From: M3007 sp046329435 | GTDB taxonomy: Bacteria > Bacteroidota > Bacteroidia > Chitinophagales > Saprospiraceae | Reading direction: 5' to 3' | NCBI GenBank assembly: GCA_046329435.1 | Contig: JAXLUR010000005.1 | Span: 248,001-312,000 of the forward strand | DNA: 64,000 nucleotides | Shown: in pieces, positions 56,098 through 63,808 of the stretch | Layout of the letters: each line of letters opens with the position of its first letter | Position numbering within the stretch: position 1 is the first letter of the stretch | The notes under the pieces: generated by a model | The model's database searches: none | The model's input: the letters and a program-made list of their open reading frames with translations, nothing else | Told to the model about the DNA's origin: nothing | Translations under genes and position numbers: made by a program

Positions 56098-57522
56098 ATG
56101 AAATTCCATGTGTTTCTGATTGCGCTCTTCCTGGGCTTCCTGCCGGCCTGCAAACAAACCTCCGCACTCTCGCCTTCTTCGGCGCCCGTAGCGACAAATA
56201 CCCTGCACACTCCCGACTGGGCTAAAAATGCCGTGATCTATGAGGTCAACATTCGCCAGTTTTCCAAAGAAGGCACTTTTAACGCCTTTACCAAAGAACT
56301 GCCACGCATACACGAGCTGGGCGTGGACATCCTTTGGCTCATGCCCATTTACCCGCTGGCCACGACCAATCGCAAATGCCACGACAATGTGACCAGTGAG
56401 TGCTTCGGCTCACACTATGCCGCCATCGACTTCGAGGCCGTCAATCCGCGCTACGGCACCATGGACGACTTCAATCGCCTTGTCAGCGAAGCCCACCGGC
56501 TGAACATGAAAGTTATCCTCGATTTTGTGCCCAACCATACCGGCTGGGATGCCAAATGGATGAAAGAGCATCCTGACTGGTACGAAAAAGGGCCCGACGG
56601 CAAAATCACCGACCCCATCAATTCAGACGGCACCAAATGGGGCTGGACCGACGTAGCCCAGCTCGATTTTGACAACCCGCAACTTCGCGAAGCCTGGATG
56701 CGCGCCCATGAGTTCTGGCTCAAAAACACGGCCATCGACGGTTTTCGCGAAGACGTAGCCAGCGCAGTGCCCACTTCCTACTGGGTCGAACTCCGCCCCC
56801 GGCTCGACAAGATCCGCCCAGTTTTTATGCTTTCGGAAAATGAAGACAAGGGCCGCGAACACTTCGCCGCCTGTTTTGAGATGAACTACGGTTGGGGCCT
56901 GCACCACACGCTCAAAGACGTGGTCAAAGGCGCCAAACCTGCCTCTGCCATCTACGAACACACCGAAAAAGTAAAACGTGACTTCGGCACGCGGGGCTGG
57001 CAGATGAATTTCACGCAAAACCACGACGAAAACTCCTGGAACGGCACCGAACGCGAGTTGTTCGGCGCCGGGGCCGACTGTTTTACCGCCCTTTGTTTCA
57101 CAATCGAGGGCATGGGCCTGATCTACAACGGCCAGGAAGCCAGCCTCGACAAGCGGCTGCTTTTTTTCAACAAGGATGAAATAGACTGGTCGGGCAAGTC
57201 GCGCGCCGCTTTTTTCCGCACCCTCACCGACCTCAAGCACCGCAACCGCGCCCTCTGGAACGGCCGCTACGGCGGGCCGCTGCAAAAAATCCCGACTTCC
57301 GACGATGCGCATGTGTATGCCTTTTATCGCGAGAAAAAAGGCGACAAGGCGCTTTGCCTGTTCAACCTCTCCGGCCAGCCCGTATCCGTCAACTGGGCCA
57401 GCCCCCTGCTCAAAGGCCGGTGGCACGACGTATTTGCCCCCGGCCAGCCGCTCGTAACGGTCAAAAGCGGAGAAACCCGGCAGTTGGGGGCATATGGGTG
57501 GTTGATTTTGAGTAATCGGTGA
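56098..57522 (+). CDS. GH13 alpha-amylase family lipoprotein
   Basis: 474 aa from ATG 56098, which gives a lipoprotein signal peptide (VFLIALFLGFLPAC, Cys17); an upstream in-frame ATG at 56023 would bury it. The catalytic barrel shows the GH13 regions: VILDFVPNHTGWD (I), GFREDVASAV with the nucleophile Asp (II), FMLSENED with the acid/base Glu (III), and NFTQNHDENSW (IV), plus ILWLMPIYPL and GAYGW near the end. It acts on alpha-glucans at the cell surface or in the periplasm. No Sus genes adjoin it. Confidence 0.92.
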   Translation: MKFHVFLIALFLGFLPACKQTSALSPSSAPVATNTLHTPDWAKNAVIYEVNIRQFSKEGTFNAFTKELPRIHELGVDILWLMPIYPLATTNRKCHDNVTSECFGSHYAAIDFEAVNPRYGTMDDFNRLVSEAHRLNMKVILDFVPNHTGWDAKWMKEHPDWYEKGPDGKITDPINSDGTKWGWTDVAQLDFDNPQLREAWMRAHEFWLKNTAIDGFREDVASAVPTSYWVELRPRLDKIRPVFMLSENEDKGREHFAACFEMNYGWGLHHTLKDVVKGAKPASAIYEHTEKVKRDFGTRGWQMNFTQNHDENSWNGTERELFGAGADCFTALCFTIEGMGLIYNGQEASLDKRLLFFNKDEIDWSGKSRAAFFRTLTDLKHRNRALWNGRYGGPLQKIPTSDDAHVYAFYREKKGDKALCLFNLSGQPVSVNWASPLLKGRWHDVFAPGQPLVTVKSGETRQLGAYGWLILSNR

Positions 57523-57574
57523 CTTCGAATCGATAACATCTGGATCGCAAGTAGTCATATAGTGATCGTAAACT

Positions 57575-58726
57575 ATCGCATATTTTTGGCGGTATGATCA
57601 ACTAATATCCTGGGAAAATCTTCTTTCTGCCTGCTTTAACGCGTCAAAAGGCAAAAAGCGGACACGCGCCGTTGCCCAGTTTCACCTTCAACTCGCGGAG
57701 CAATTGCTTGCACTCAGGGCGGAATTGAGGCAACAAACCTACCAGCCCGGGCCATATCGCACTTTTTTTATTTACGACCCCAAAAAACGCTGCATCAGCG
57801 CTGCCCCTTTTCGCGACCGGGTTGTTCACCATGCTTTATGCCAGATTATTCATCCGGAACTGGAAAAAAGATTGATTGCTGATACCTACGCAAACCGTAC
57901 GGGAAAAGGGACACACAAGGCAATCCGACGTTGTCAGTATTTCCTGAGGCGACACGATTACGTGCTGAAAGCGGATATTCAAAAGTATTTCCCTTCTATC
58001 GACCTCGAAATACTCAAATCGCAAATCGCCCGGTATATTAAATGCCCGAGAACACGATGGCTGACAGATTTAATCATCGACAACTCCAATCCTCAGGAAA
58101 TTGTACTCAACTATTACGCAGGCGATCATCTGTTTACGCCTGTCGAACGCCGAAAAGGCCTGCCAATGGGGAATCTGACCAGTCAATTATTCGCTAATTT
58201 CTACTTATCCGGGTTTGATCACTTTGTGAAAGAAGTCCTGCGCCGGCCTTATATCCGCTACGTCGACGATTTTCTCGTTTTTGGCGATAGCCGGGCAGCA
58301 CTGGAGAAAGACCTGGAACGAATAAAAAACTGGCTTGCCGAACACCTTCGACTCAACTTGCATCCTGATAAAACGCATATCGTGCCATGCCGGCAAGGCA
58401 TTACTTTTCTTGGGCAACGCATTTTTCGCGACTACAGGCGGTTGCGCAGGCAAAACGTCCAGCGCTTTTACAAACGATTAAGGCGGCGATTGAAAGATTT
58501 TTCGGCAGATGAACTTCCCCCGGAAAAACTCGAAGCGCAACTCAACAGCTGGATGGGCCATGCCCGGCAGGCCGATACCTGGCGGCTTAGAAATAACATC
58601 CGGCGACAACTCATATTTCAACATCGTCTCCTTGTTTTGGAAACTCCCAAAGGCGCATGGAGGGTGCTCGAACGCCCACAAAAAAAGGCAGGAGGACAGC
58701 CCGAAAGCGATCCTCCCGCGTTTTGA
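57575..58726 (+). CDS. Diversity-generating retroelement reverse transcriptase (start codon unclear)
   Basis: Copies the template repeat RNA into adenine-mutated cDNA. DGR-class hallmarks are PKKRCISAAPFRDRVVHHAL, KADIQKYFPSID, the class motif KGLPMGNLTSQLFANFYL (GxxxSQ), and catalytic RYVDDFLVFG at about 58255. The usual DGR-RT N-terminus (YDQLISWENLL, then KGKKRTRAVAQF) is encoded in frame from 57593, but no ATG, GTG or TTG occurs between the stop at 57569 and TTG 57704. 57575 (ATC) is only a placeholder; TTG 57704 would lose about 40 conserved residues. It runs convergently toward avd and the template repeat, unlike the common same-strand order. Base composition appears lower in GC than the neighbouring NTPase gene. 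Confidence 0.92.
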   Translation: MAYFWRYDQLISWENLLSACFNASKGKKRTRAVAQFHLQLAEQLLALRAELRQQTYQPGPYRTFFIYDPKKRCISAAPFRDRVVHHALCQIIHPELEKRLIADTYANRTGKGTHKAIRRCQYFLRRHDYVLKADIQKYFPSIDLEILKSQIARYIKCPRTRWLTDLIIDNSNPQEIVLNYYAGDHLFTPVERRKGLPMGNLTSQLFANFYLSGFDHFVKEVLRRPYIRYVDDFLVFGDSRAALEKDLERIKNWLAEHLRLNLHPDKTHIVPCRQGITFLGQRIFRDYRRLRRQNVQRFYKRLRRRLKDFSADELPPEKLEAQLNSWMGHARQADTWRLRNNIRRQLIFQHRLLVLETPKGAWRVLERPQKKAGGQPESDPPAF

Positions 58727-58788
58727 TATTCGGCGCCCTTTATAAAAAGACGCACTGGAGACGGCCTGGGCTATCAATGGCACACTCT

Positions 58789-58806
58789 GCCGGGCCGTAG
58801 CCCGGC
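58789..58806 (-). other. GC-rich hairpin just 3' of the template repeat
   Basis: Perfect 7 bp stem (58789-58795 with 58800-58806) and 4 nt loop, 24 bp beyond the TR 3' end on the TR-sense strand. In the Bordetella phage DGR the RNA just downstream of TR is needed for cDNA priming, so this could be part of the equivalent structure. It has no T tract and is a poor terminator. Confidence 0.4.
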
Positions 58807-58830
58807 AAATTCCGGCCCGAACGGAAAGCA

Positions 58831-58950
58831 CTGGGAAAGCCGGAAACCGTTGTTGTTGTTCCGGTTGTTCGGATTGTTGTTGTTCCGCACCGACACCTGG
58901 CAGTTGTTATTGTTGTTGTTCCAGGAGCCGCCCCGCAACACACGGCCCGC
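58831..58950 (-). repeat. DGR template repeat (TR)
   Basis: A 120 bp noncoding near-copy of VR. On the minus strand it reads as GRVLRGGSW, six Asn codons, CQVSVR, four Asn, P, two Asn, R, four Asn, GFRLSQ. Of 34 adenines, 32 lie in the 16 AAC/AAT codons, so mutagenesis gives NNY codons that can never be stops. It begins 26 bp after the avd stop. The matching region ends exactly at CAG, after which TR and VR diverge. Confidence 0.95.
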
Positions 58951-58975
58951 TTTTTCGGTCGCTCCAGCAGTAAAT

Positions 58976-59320
58976 TTACACACTTTTTATCCAGCCCCCT
59001 ACCATCCTGCCGATTTCCAGCAATCGCTCTGCAAATTCGCCGTAACGCCTGGAATTGTAATACCCTAACTCATACCCCAAACGCAACAGATAACGCAATT
59101 TTTCAAGGCTCAAATTCACCGTCTTTAATCGCGCTTTTTTCTCTTCCCCGGACAAATAGTACGCCTCGATCAGCTTTTCCAATGTCTCCAAAGCCAGGTG
59201 CTCCATCCGGGTTCCCAGTATAAATCGCTGATCCCTCGGAAAATTATTCACCAAAGGAATCAGCACCTTCAACAACTCATACATCCGCATCACCACCCCT
59301 GCCTTCGAACTTTCTTCCAT
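58976..59320 (-). CDS. avd: DGR accessory variability protein Avd
   Basis: 114 aa, all helical with many Lys, Arg, Glu and Leu residues, e.g. MRMYELLKVLIPLVNNFPRD, QRFILGTRMEHLALETLEKL, KTVNLSLEKLRYLLRLGYEL and YGEFAERLLEIGRMVGGWIK. The length and motif order match Avd, the pentameric four-helix-bundle protein that binds the RT and the TR RNA. It is related to the 23S intervening-sequence/four-helix family. It sits between the target gene and TR. Confidence 0.92.
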   Translation of the reverse strand: MEESSKAGVVMRMYELLKVLIPLVNNFPRDQRFILGTRMEHLALETLEKLIEAYYLSGEEKKARLKTVNLSLEKLRYLLRLGYELGYYNSRRYGEFAERLLEIGRMVGGWIKSV

Positions 59321-59347
59321 GCCGTTTTTGTTTTAAAGTCTTTTTCC

Positions 59348-59373
59348 AAAAAAAAATTTCGGCTTCGCCGAAT
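59348..59373 (-). terminator. Hairpin with T tract after the NTPase target gene
   Basis: TTCGGC (59358-59363) pairs with GCCGAA (59367-59372) over a 3 nt loop. On the minus strand it is followed by nine T. It lies 40 bp after the target stop and 28 bp before avd. Probably a partial terminator; DGRs also often carry a hairpin downstream of VR. Confidence 0.6.
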
Positions 59374-59411
59374 CTAAAAAACAAAGGGTAAAAGGGTAAA
59401 AGTATAAAGGG

Positions 59412-62153
59412 TTAATAACCCTGGGAAAGCCGGAAACCGTAGAAGTCCCGGATGTTCGGATCGTAGTTGACCCGCACCGACACCTGGCAGTTGACATTGA
59501 TGCTGAGCCAGGAGCCGCCCCGCAACACACGGCCCGCACCGGAAGGCGCGCCGACCGGATTGATTCGCGGCCCTGAAGGGTAGGCGCCTTTCCAGTCGCC
59601 GCACCATTCCCACACGTTGCCGCTGAGGTCGAAGATCCCCAAACCGTTGGCGCGCTGGGCGGCAAAGGGCCAGCTGTGGCTCTTGCTGTTGCCATCGTAC
59701 CAGCCCACGAGATCGAGGGTATCCGAACCGGCGTAGCGGAAGGTATCGCGGCGTATGCCCCCCCGGGCAGCCCACTCCCACTCGGCCTCGGTGGGCAGGC
59801 GAAAGCCGGGGCCGGGCAGGGGCCTTACGGTCCATTTATACTGATCAGAACTTCTCTCGTTCGTTTTGTCTTCTTCGTCTTTCCGTATCTCGTAGGCGCG
59901 CGCCAGGCCCATCCGCTCACTGAGCCAGTTGGCGTATTCGGCGGCATCGTACCAGTTGACGTACACAACCGGGTGGTTGCCTTTCCAGCCCCAGGAGGGA
60001 GCAAAATCGTTGAGCGTATCGCCCTCGGGGCCTATGCGCTGCGCGATGCCCAGCCCCCGCGCCGCGCAGTAGATGTTGTATTGCCACACGGTGGTTTCGG
60101 TGCGCGCCAGGCGGTAGTCGGAGAGTGTGACCACGTAGGCCGAGTCGCATTCGTCGCCTGTTTCTCCCGGTTTTATACAGCCCGGCACGAAGGCGCCGCC
60201 CTGTACGGGCAGCATGACGGGGTAGTAGCGGGTCAGCAGGCTGTCGCGGTAGTAGTCGGGCGCGAGCGCTTGTATGGCGGCGAGCAGGGTATTTCGGGCG
60301 GCGGGGCCGTCGGCGAGGCGGGCGCCGGCAATCTGTTCGGCGGCGGCGGCACTGCCCAGCAGGCGGGCGGCAGCGGCGGCCCGGGCGCGGGCCTCGTACA
60401 GGCCGCCGGTTTCGGCCTGAAAAAAAGCGATTTCCAGCAGGCCGCGGGCCACGGCGGGGCGGTCTTGTTCGAGGCGGGCGGCGGCGTGCAGGGTCACGGC
60501 GGCGGCGGCATAGTCGAGGTCCACGACTTGCTGGCGGGCCTGGCTGAGCAGTACGCGTACGGCGACGGCGGCGTTGTCGGTGGCCCGGCGCAGGGCCTCG
60601 GCGGCGATCGCCTGGGCTTTTATGGCCTCGGCGGCCTGGGTGCGGGCATAGTCGGCGCTGTCGCGGGCGGCTTTTTCCGCTTCCCCCGCGCGCAGCTGGC
60701 TGGCTTCGGCGCGACCCTGCGCGGCCTGGGCCGAGTCGGCCAGCACGAGGGCTTCCCGGCGGGCTTTTTCCGCCCGGTTTTCGCTTTGCGTGGCCGCCCA
60801 GGTCTGGTACAGGGCCCAGGCTGCCAGGGCGATGGCGCCAAGGGTAATGAGCCAGGCGCGTCGGGTAGCGGCCTGGGCTTTTTCTTTTTGGCGGCGTTGG
60901 TCTTCGGCCTCGCGCTGGAGGCGTTCTTTTTCTTCCTGTTCGCGGCGGGCTTTGGCGGCCTCCTGGATGGGGCCCACGAGGGTATCGTGGCCTACTTCGT
61001 ACAGCATGCGGCCCTGTTCGTCGCGCTCCACGCGCAGCAGAGAGGCGGCGGCGAGGCGGTCGAGCAGGCCCTGGTGTACGCCCGGCACGCCGAGCAGGGC
61101 CTGCGCGGCATAGGGTACGCGGGCGCCGTCTTTGATGAGCACGTCTTCGCAGAGGCGGCAGGCAGCGGCGCAGTCTTCGGGGCTCAGGTCGCGCAGGGTG
61201 CTGTCGTAGAAGTTGCGGAAAATAGAGGACAGCTCGCCGAGGTCGCCTGCCGTCACCGTCGCTGGGCTGGGGCCGGCGGGCAGGCCGGGCAGGATATGCC
61301 GCTCTACGTGCCGGCACACGATCTGGAGGGCCGAGGCGGCGTAGCGGCCGCTGGATTCGTCGCGCAGGGCGAGCAGGATGGCGTCGAGCGCCTCGGGGGT
61401 GTAGGTGAAGCGGGGCGTTGCGAAGTCGGGTTCGCCGGGCAGGGGTATCAGCGCGGCCGGCTCCACGATGGCGGCACGGGCTTGTTGTTCGTCGAGTGCG
61501 TCGAGCGGGTAGCCGTGGCGCAGGAGGTTGGGGAGGTAGTCTTCGAGGGTTTTGAGTTGGCTCATGCGGTCGGCCCGGATAGAGAATACGACCTTGAGTT
61601 CGAAGGGTTCGTTGAGGGCTTTTTCCTGTGCGGGGCTCAGCGCGGCCTCTGCGACGGCCTCGGGCACGGCAGTGTAAAGCGCTTCGGCGAGTTGTTGTTT
61701 GAAGGCCAGGATTTGCGCGGGCGGGTAGCTGAACAATTCTTCGAACTGGTCGAAGAACAGGATAAATTTTTTGTGTTCGCCCTGGCGGTTTTTGAGGGCC
61801 TGCCACAGTCCCGCGCCGAAGTCGGCGGCCGGAAACGGCCCGGGGGCGTCGGCCGAGCCCTGCGTCATCTGGCCGAGGAGCGTATCGGCGGGCGGGCGGG
61901 GCGCTTCGGGGCGGTAAGGGCCGAAGCGAACTTCCCAGAAGCGGTAGCGCTGGTCGGCGGCGAGTTTGGGGTAGATGCCGGCGGCCAGCAGAGAGCTTTT
62001 CCCGAAGCCGCTGCGGCCGTACAGGATCACCACCTGTTCGAGGCGGATGAGGCGCCACAGGCGTTCGATATCGTTGTCGCGCCCGAAAAACCGGTCGCTT
62101 TCGTCGGTATGGAAGGGGCGTATGCCCGGGTAGCGAAAACGGTTGTTGTTCAT
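59412..62153 (-). CDS. STAND P-loop NTPase with C-terminal FGE-like domain, DGR target
   Basis: 913 aa. FRYPGIRPFHTDESDRFFGR then the Walker A GRSGFGKSS (46-54) and Walker B FILFFDQFEELF (about 138-150) mark an nSTAND-type NTPase. A winged-helix-like region follows (to about 400), then a basic coiled coil, one membrane segment (about 434-453), an Ala-rich helical repeat region, and a formylglycine-generating-enzyme/sulfatase-modifying domain (about 638-913; FRLPTEAEWEWAARGG, LSGNVWEWCGDW, GRVLRGGSW). The last residues 873-911 are the VR. FGE-like domains with a C-type-lectin fold are common DGR targets and bind ligands rather than catalyse. Six bp after the SIR2-like gene: one operon. Confidence 0.92.
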   Translation of the reverse strand: MNNNRFRYPGIRPFHTDESDRFFGRDNDIERLWRLIRLEQVVILYGRSGFGKSSLLAAGIYPKLAADQRYRFWEVRFGPYRPEAPRPPADTLLGQMTQGSADAPGPFPAADFGAGLWQALKNRQGEHKKFILFFDQFEELFSYPPAQILAFKQQLAEALYTAVPEAVAEAALSPAQEKALNEPFELKVVFSIRADRMSQLKTLEDYLPNLLRHGYPLDALDEQQARAAIVEPAALIPLPGEPDFATPRFTYTPEALDAILLALRDESSGRYAASALQIVCRHVERHILPGLPAGPSPATVTAGDLGELSSIFRNFYDSTLRDLSPEDCAAACRLCEDVLIKDGARVPYAAQALLGVPGVHQGLLDRLAAASLLRVERDEQGRMLYEVGHDTLVGPIQEAAKARREQEEKERLQREAEDQRRQKEKAQAATRRAWLITLGAIALAAWALYQTWAATQSENRAEKARREALVLADSAQAAQGRAEASQLRAGEAEKAARDSADYARTQAAEAIKAQAIAAEALRRATDNAAVAVRVLLSQARQQVVDLDYAAAAVTLHAAARLEQDRPAVARGLLEIAFFQAETGGLYEARARAAAAARLLGSAAAAEQIAGARLADGPAARNTLLAAIQALAPDYYRDSLLTRYYPVMLPVQGGAFVPGCIKPGETGDECDSAYVVTLSDYRLARTETTVWQYNIYCAARGLGIAQRIGPEGDTLNDFAPSWGWKGNHPVVYVNWYDAAEYANWLSERMGLARAYEIRKDEEDKTNERSSDQYKWTVRPLPGPGFRLPTEAEWEWAARGGIRRDTFRYAGSDTLDLVGWYDGNSKSHSWPFAAQRANGLGIFDLSGNVWEWCGDWKGAYPSGPRINPVGAPSGAGRVLRGGSWLSINVNCQVSVRVNYDPNIRDFYGFRLSQGY
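59421..59537 (-). repeat. DGR variable repeat (VR)
   Basis: A 117 bp stretch encoding residues 873-911 of the NTPase. Aligned with TR it has 15 substitutions, all at TR adenines, and lacks one Asn codon in the last Asn block. Asn runs have become L-S-I-N-V-N, V-N-Y-D, N-I and D-F-Y. The invariant flanks (GRVLRGGSW, CQVSVR, GFRLSQ) are identical in DNA. Confidence 0.95.
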
Positions 62154-62159
62154 GGGGCG

Positions 62160-63275
62160 TCAGTTCATGTGGCGGATAATATCGAGCAGCGCGGCCCGTA
62201 TGCGGTTCATTTCCACGCTGGCGTGTTCGCTCAGCACGGTGCCGTTGCGGATGTTTTGGCGCAGCCCGGTGAAGTTGGCGCTCAGCAGGATGACCTGGTC
62301 GTGGAAATGTTTGTCGTTTTGGGCGGCAAAATGGGCGTCGAGTTTGTCGAGAATACGCTGGAGTTGGCCTTGTTTGAGCCAATCGAGCAGGTTTTGGCGC
62401 AGGGGGGCGCCGGTTTCGAAGCGCTGTTCGTGGGCGCGCCAGCGCAGGTGCAGTTCGGAGAGAAATTCGAGGGGCTCCATCCCGCTCACAAAGTCCACTT
62501 TGAATTGGTCGGCGAAAAAGACGAGGGTTTCGTCGGCCAGTTCGGGATTAAAGGCGTATTGCCGGCCCTTGCTCAGTTCGGGATTGAGCAGGCGCAGCAG
62601 GAGTTGCATATACCATTTATCGAACTGAAAGCCGAGGAAGATAAAATCGTCGGCATCGGTCAGGGCTTCGGAGACGGGCAGGTAAAAATCGTCGGTCAGG
62701 GGTTTGGCGCCCAGGATGCTGCGCAGGTAATCGAAGAGGTCTTCGTGGGTGAGCACCAGCGATTCGCGCTCCCCGATTTTGCCGAAGAGATTGAACAGCG
62801 CGCGTTGTTCTATGGGCTTGTCGGCGATGCGTTCGTGGGGTTTGGGCGTGCCGCGCCGGTGGTAAAAGCTGGACTGGTGGGCAATGCCTGCTTGTTCCAG
62901 CCAGCGGTGCAGGCCTTCGTCGGGCAAAGTGGAAACGATCAGCGGGAAGGGCAGCTCGGCTATTTTGGCGTAGGCATCGGCCAGTCCGGCGGAAAATTCC
63001 TGGTAAAACGCCCCGATTTTTCCGCTCACGCGGGTACGGGCATCGAGGCCCGAGAAGAGGAAGAGTTCGTCGTTGGGGTAGCGCACGCTCAGGTCGCCCC
63101 GGCGAAGGCCAGCAGGGTTGCCGGGGTCGTCGAGCCAGCGGCACAGGGCGTCGAACATCCGGGTATCGGGCAGCAATTGGGGGCCGAGCAACAGGACGCA
63201 CTTGCGTTGCTGGAGGGAGTCCAGAAGGTCGTTCCATTCAATATCGGCAGGCGACAGGGTTGGGGGAGGAGGCAT
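62160..63275 (-). CDS. SIR2-like protein with C-terminal effector-associated-like domain
   Basis: 371 aa, first gene of the operon. The N-terminal 250 residues follow the SIR2-like defence pattern (KCVLLLGPQLLPD, PLIVSTLPDEGLHRWL, ALFNLFGKIGERESLVLTHE, DFIFLGFQFDKWYMQLLLRL), but the classical catalytic His is not evident (LFG where LHG is usual), so NAD cleavage is uncertain. The last 75 residues (LLDWLKQGQLQRILDKL, DQVILLSANFTGLRQNIRNG, VEMNRIRAALLDII) match the helical effector-associated domain type 11 that pairs parts of NTP-dependent conflict systems. Likely the effector or adaptor partner of the NTPase. Confidence 0.75.
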   Translation of the reverse strand: MPPPPTLSPADIEWNDLLDSLQQRKCVLLLGPQLLPDTRMFDALCRWLDDPGNPAGLRRGDLSVRYPNDELFLFSGLDARTRVSGKIGAFYQEFSAGLADAYAKIAELPFPLIVSTLPDEGLHRWLEQAGIAHQSSFYHRRGTPKPHERIADKPIEQRALFNLFGKIGERESLVLTHEDLFDYLRSILGAKPLTDDFYLPVSEALTDADDFIFLGFQFDKWYMQLLLRLLNPELSKGRQYAFNPELADETLVFFADQFKVDFVSGMEPLEFLSELHLRWRAHEQRFETGAPLRQNLLDWLKQGQLQRILDKLDAHFAAQNDKHFHDQVILLSANFTGLRQNIRNGTVLSEHASVEMNRIRAALLDIIRHMN

Positions 63276-63370
63276 TGTTGATTTGGTTTGGTGGCGAATA
63301 TAGGAGAGAAAAGAAAAAAAGTTTCACATCAAAAGATGCAAAACTTCCCTGAGGGACTTCTCGGCCGCCA

Positions 63371-63408
63371 AAAACAAAAAGCCCTTGCCACGGTATCGTG
63401 ACAAGGGC
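63371..63408 (-). terminator. Terminator of the rRNA operon
   Basis: 12 bp stem GCCCTTGCCACG (63381-63392) with CGTGACAAGGGC (63397-63408), allowing one G-U pair, 4 nt loop, followed on the minus strand by TTTTTGTTTTT. It lies 12 bp after the 5S gene. Confidence 0.9.
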
Positions 63409-63420
63409 TGGTAGTTTGAG

Positions 63421-63532
63421 TTGGCATCGACCTACTCTCCCGCGGCATCAACCGCAGTACCATCGGCGCTGGCGGGCTTAACGACTCTGTTCGGAATGGG
63501 AAGAGGTGGGACCCCGCCGCTAAAGACACCAA
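63421..63532 (-). rRNA. rrf: 5S ribosomal RNA
   Basis: About 112 nt. The minus strand has the conserved CCCATTCCGAACAGAG and GTTAAGCCCGCC stretches, the CGCCGATGGTACTGC loop and GGGAGAGTAGGTCG. The ends pair (TTGGTGTC with GATGCCAA). Ends are placed by that pairing and could shift by a few bases. Confidence 0.95.
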
Positions 63533-63808
63533 CAATTCTTTGCTCCTTTTTCGAAGCTTTTTTCTTTTGACAAAAATCTGGGAGGGTCGTACTGCTTTTC
63601 GGGAACTTCGGTGCAACAATCTTTCAAGCCGGCTTCCAAGCACAAGTCTTGTTCGCGCAGTCCGCGTTGTCGTCGATCTCTCTTCATGTATGGAATTTGT
63701 TCTTCCTGACAAGCCGGAGACTCATTCTATACATGCGGCGTCGTTTCTTCAACTCTTCGTCTTCTTGTTTACTTTCGCTTTCTTTCCCCTTTTGCAAAGG
63801 AAAAAAAA
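63533..63808 (-). other. 23S-5S internal transcribed spacer
   Basis: About 275 bp between the two rRNAs. No tRNA cloverleaf is visible. It contains CT-rich stretches and no coding features. Probably holds rRNA processing stems. Confidence 0.6.

Larger units (their letters stand above)
57575..59537. mobile_element. Diversity-generating retroelement core (RT, TR, avd, VR)
   Basis: All parts of a DGR lie within 2 kb: reverse transcriptase (plus strand), template repeat 58831-58950, avd 58976-59320, and variable repeat 59421-59537 at the 3' end of the target gene (the last three on the minus strand). A DGR rewrites VR from a mutagenised TR copy while TR stays unchanged. Confidence 0.93.

Noticed and set aside
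58840..58920. GTT/AAC-rich stretch as a simple trinucleotide microsatellite or CRISPR-like repeat
   Set aside because: The Asn codons are interrupted at the same places as in VR and have identical flanks to VR, which is TR structure, not a microsatellite; no spacers are present.
58774..58983. A 69-codon minus-strand frame containing the Asn-rich template repeat
   Set aside because: It is the TR read as protein. It overlaps the avd stop, and TR need not be translated.
59917..62382. An 821-codon alternative minus-strand frame
   Set aside because: Arg/Pro-rich shadow of the NTPase frame without motifs.
59676..63281. A 1201-codon open frame on the plus strand across the NTPase and SIR2-like genes
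   Set aside because: It is antisense to two genes with clear motifs (Walker A/B, FGE domain). Its product is a Gly/Ala/Val-rich sequence without domains, as expected from strong codon bias on the other strand.
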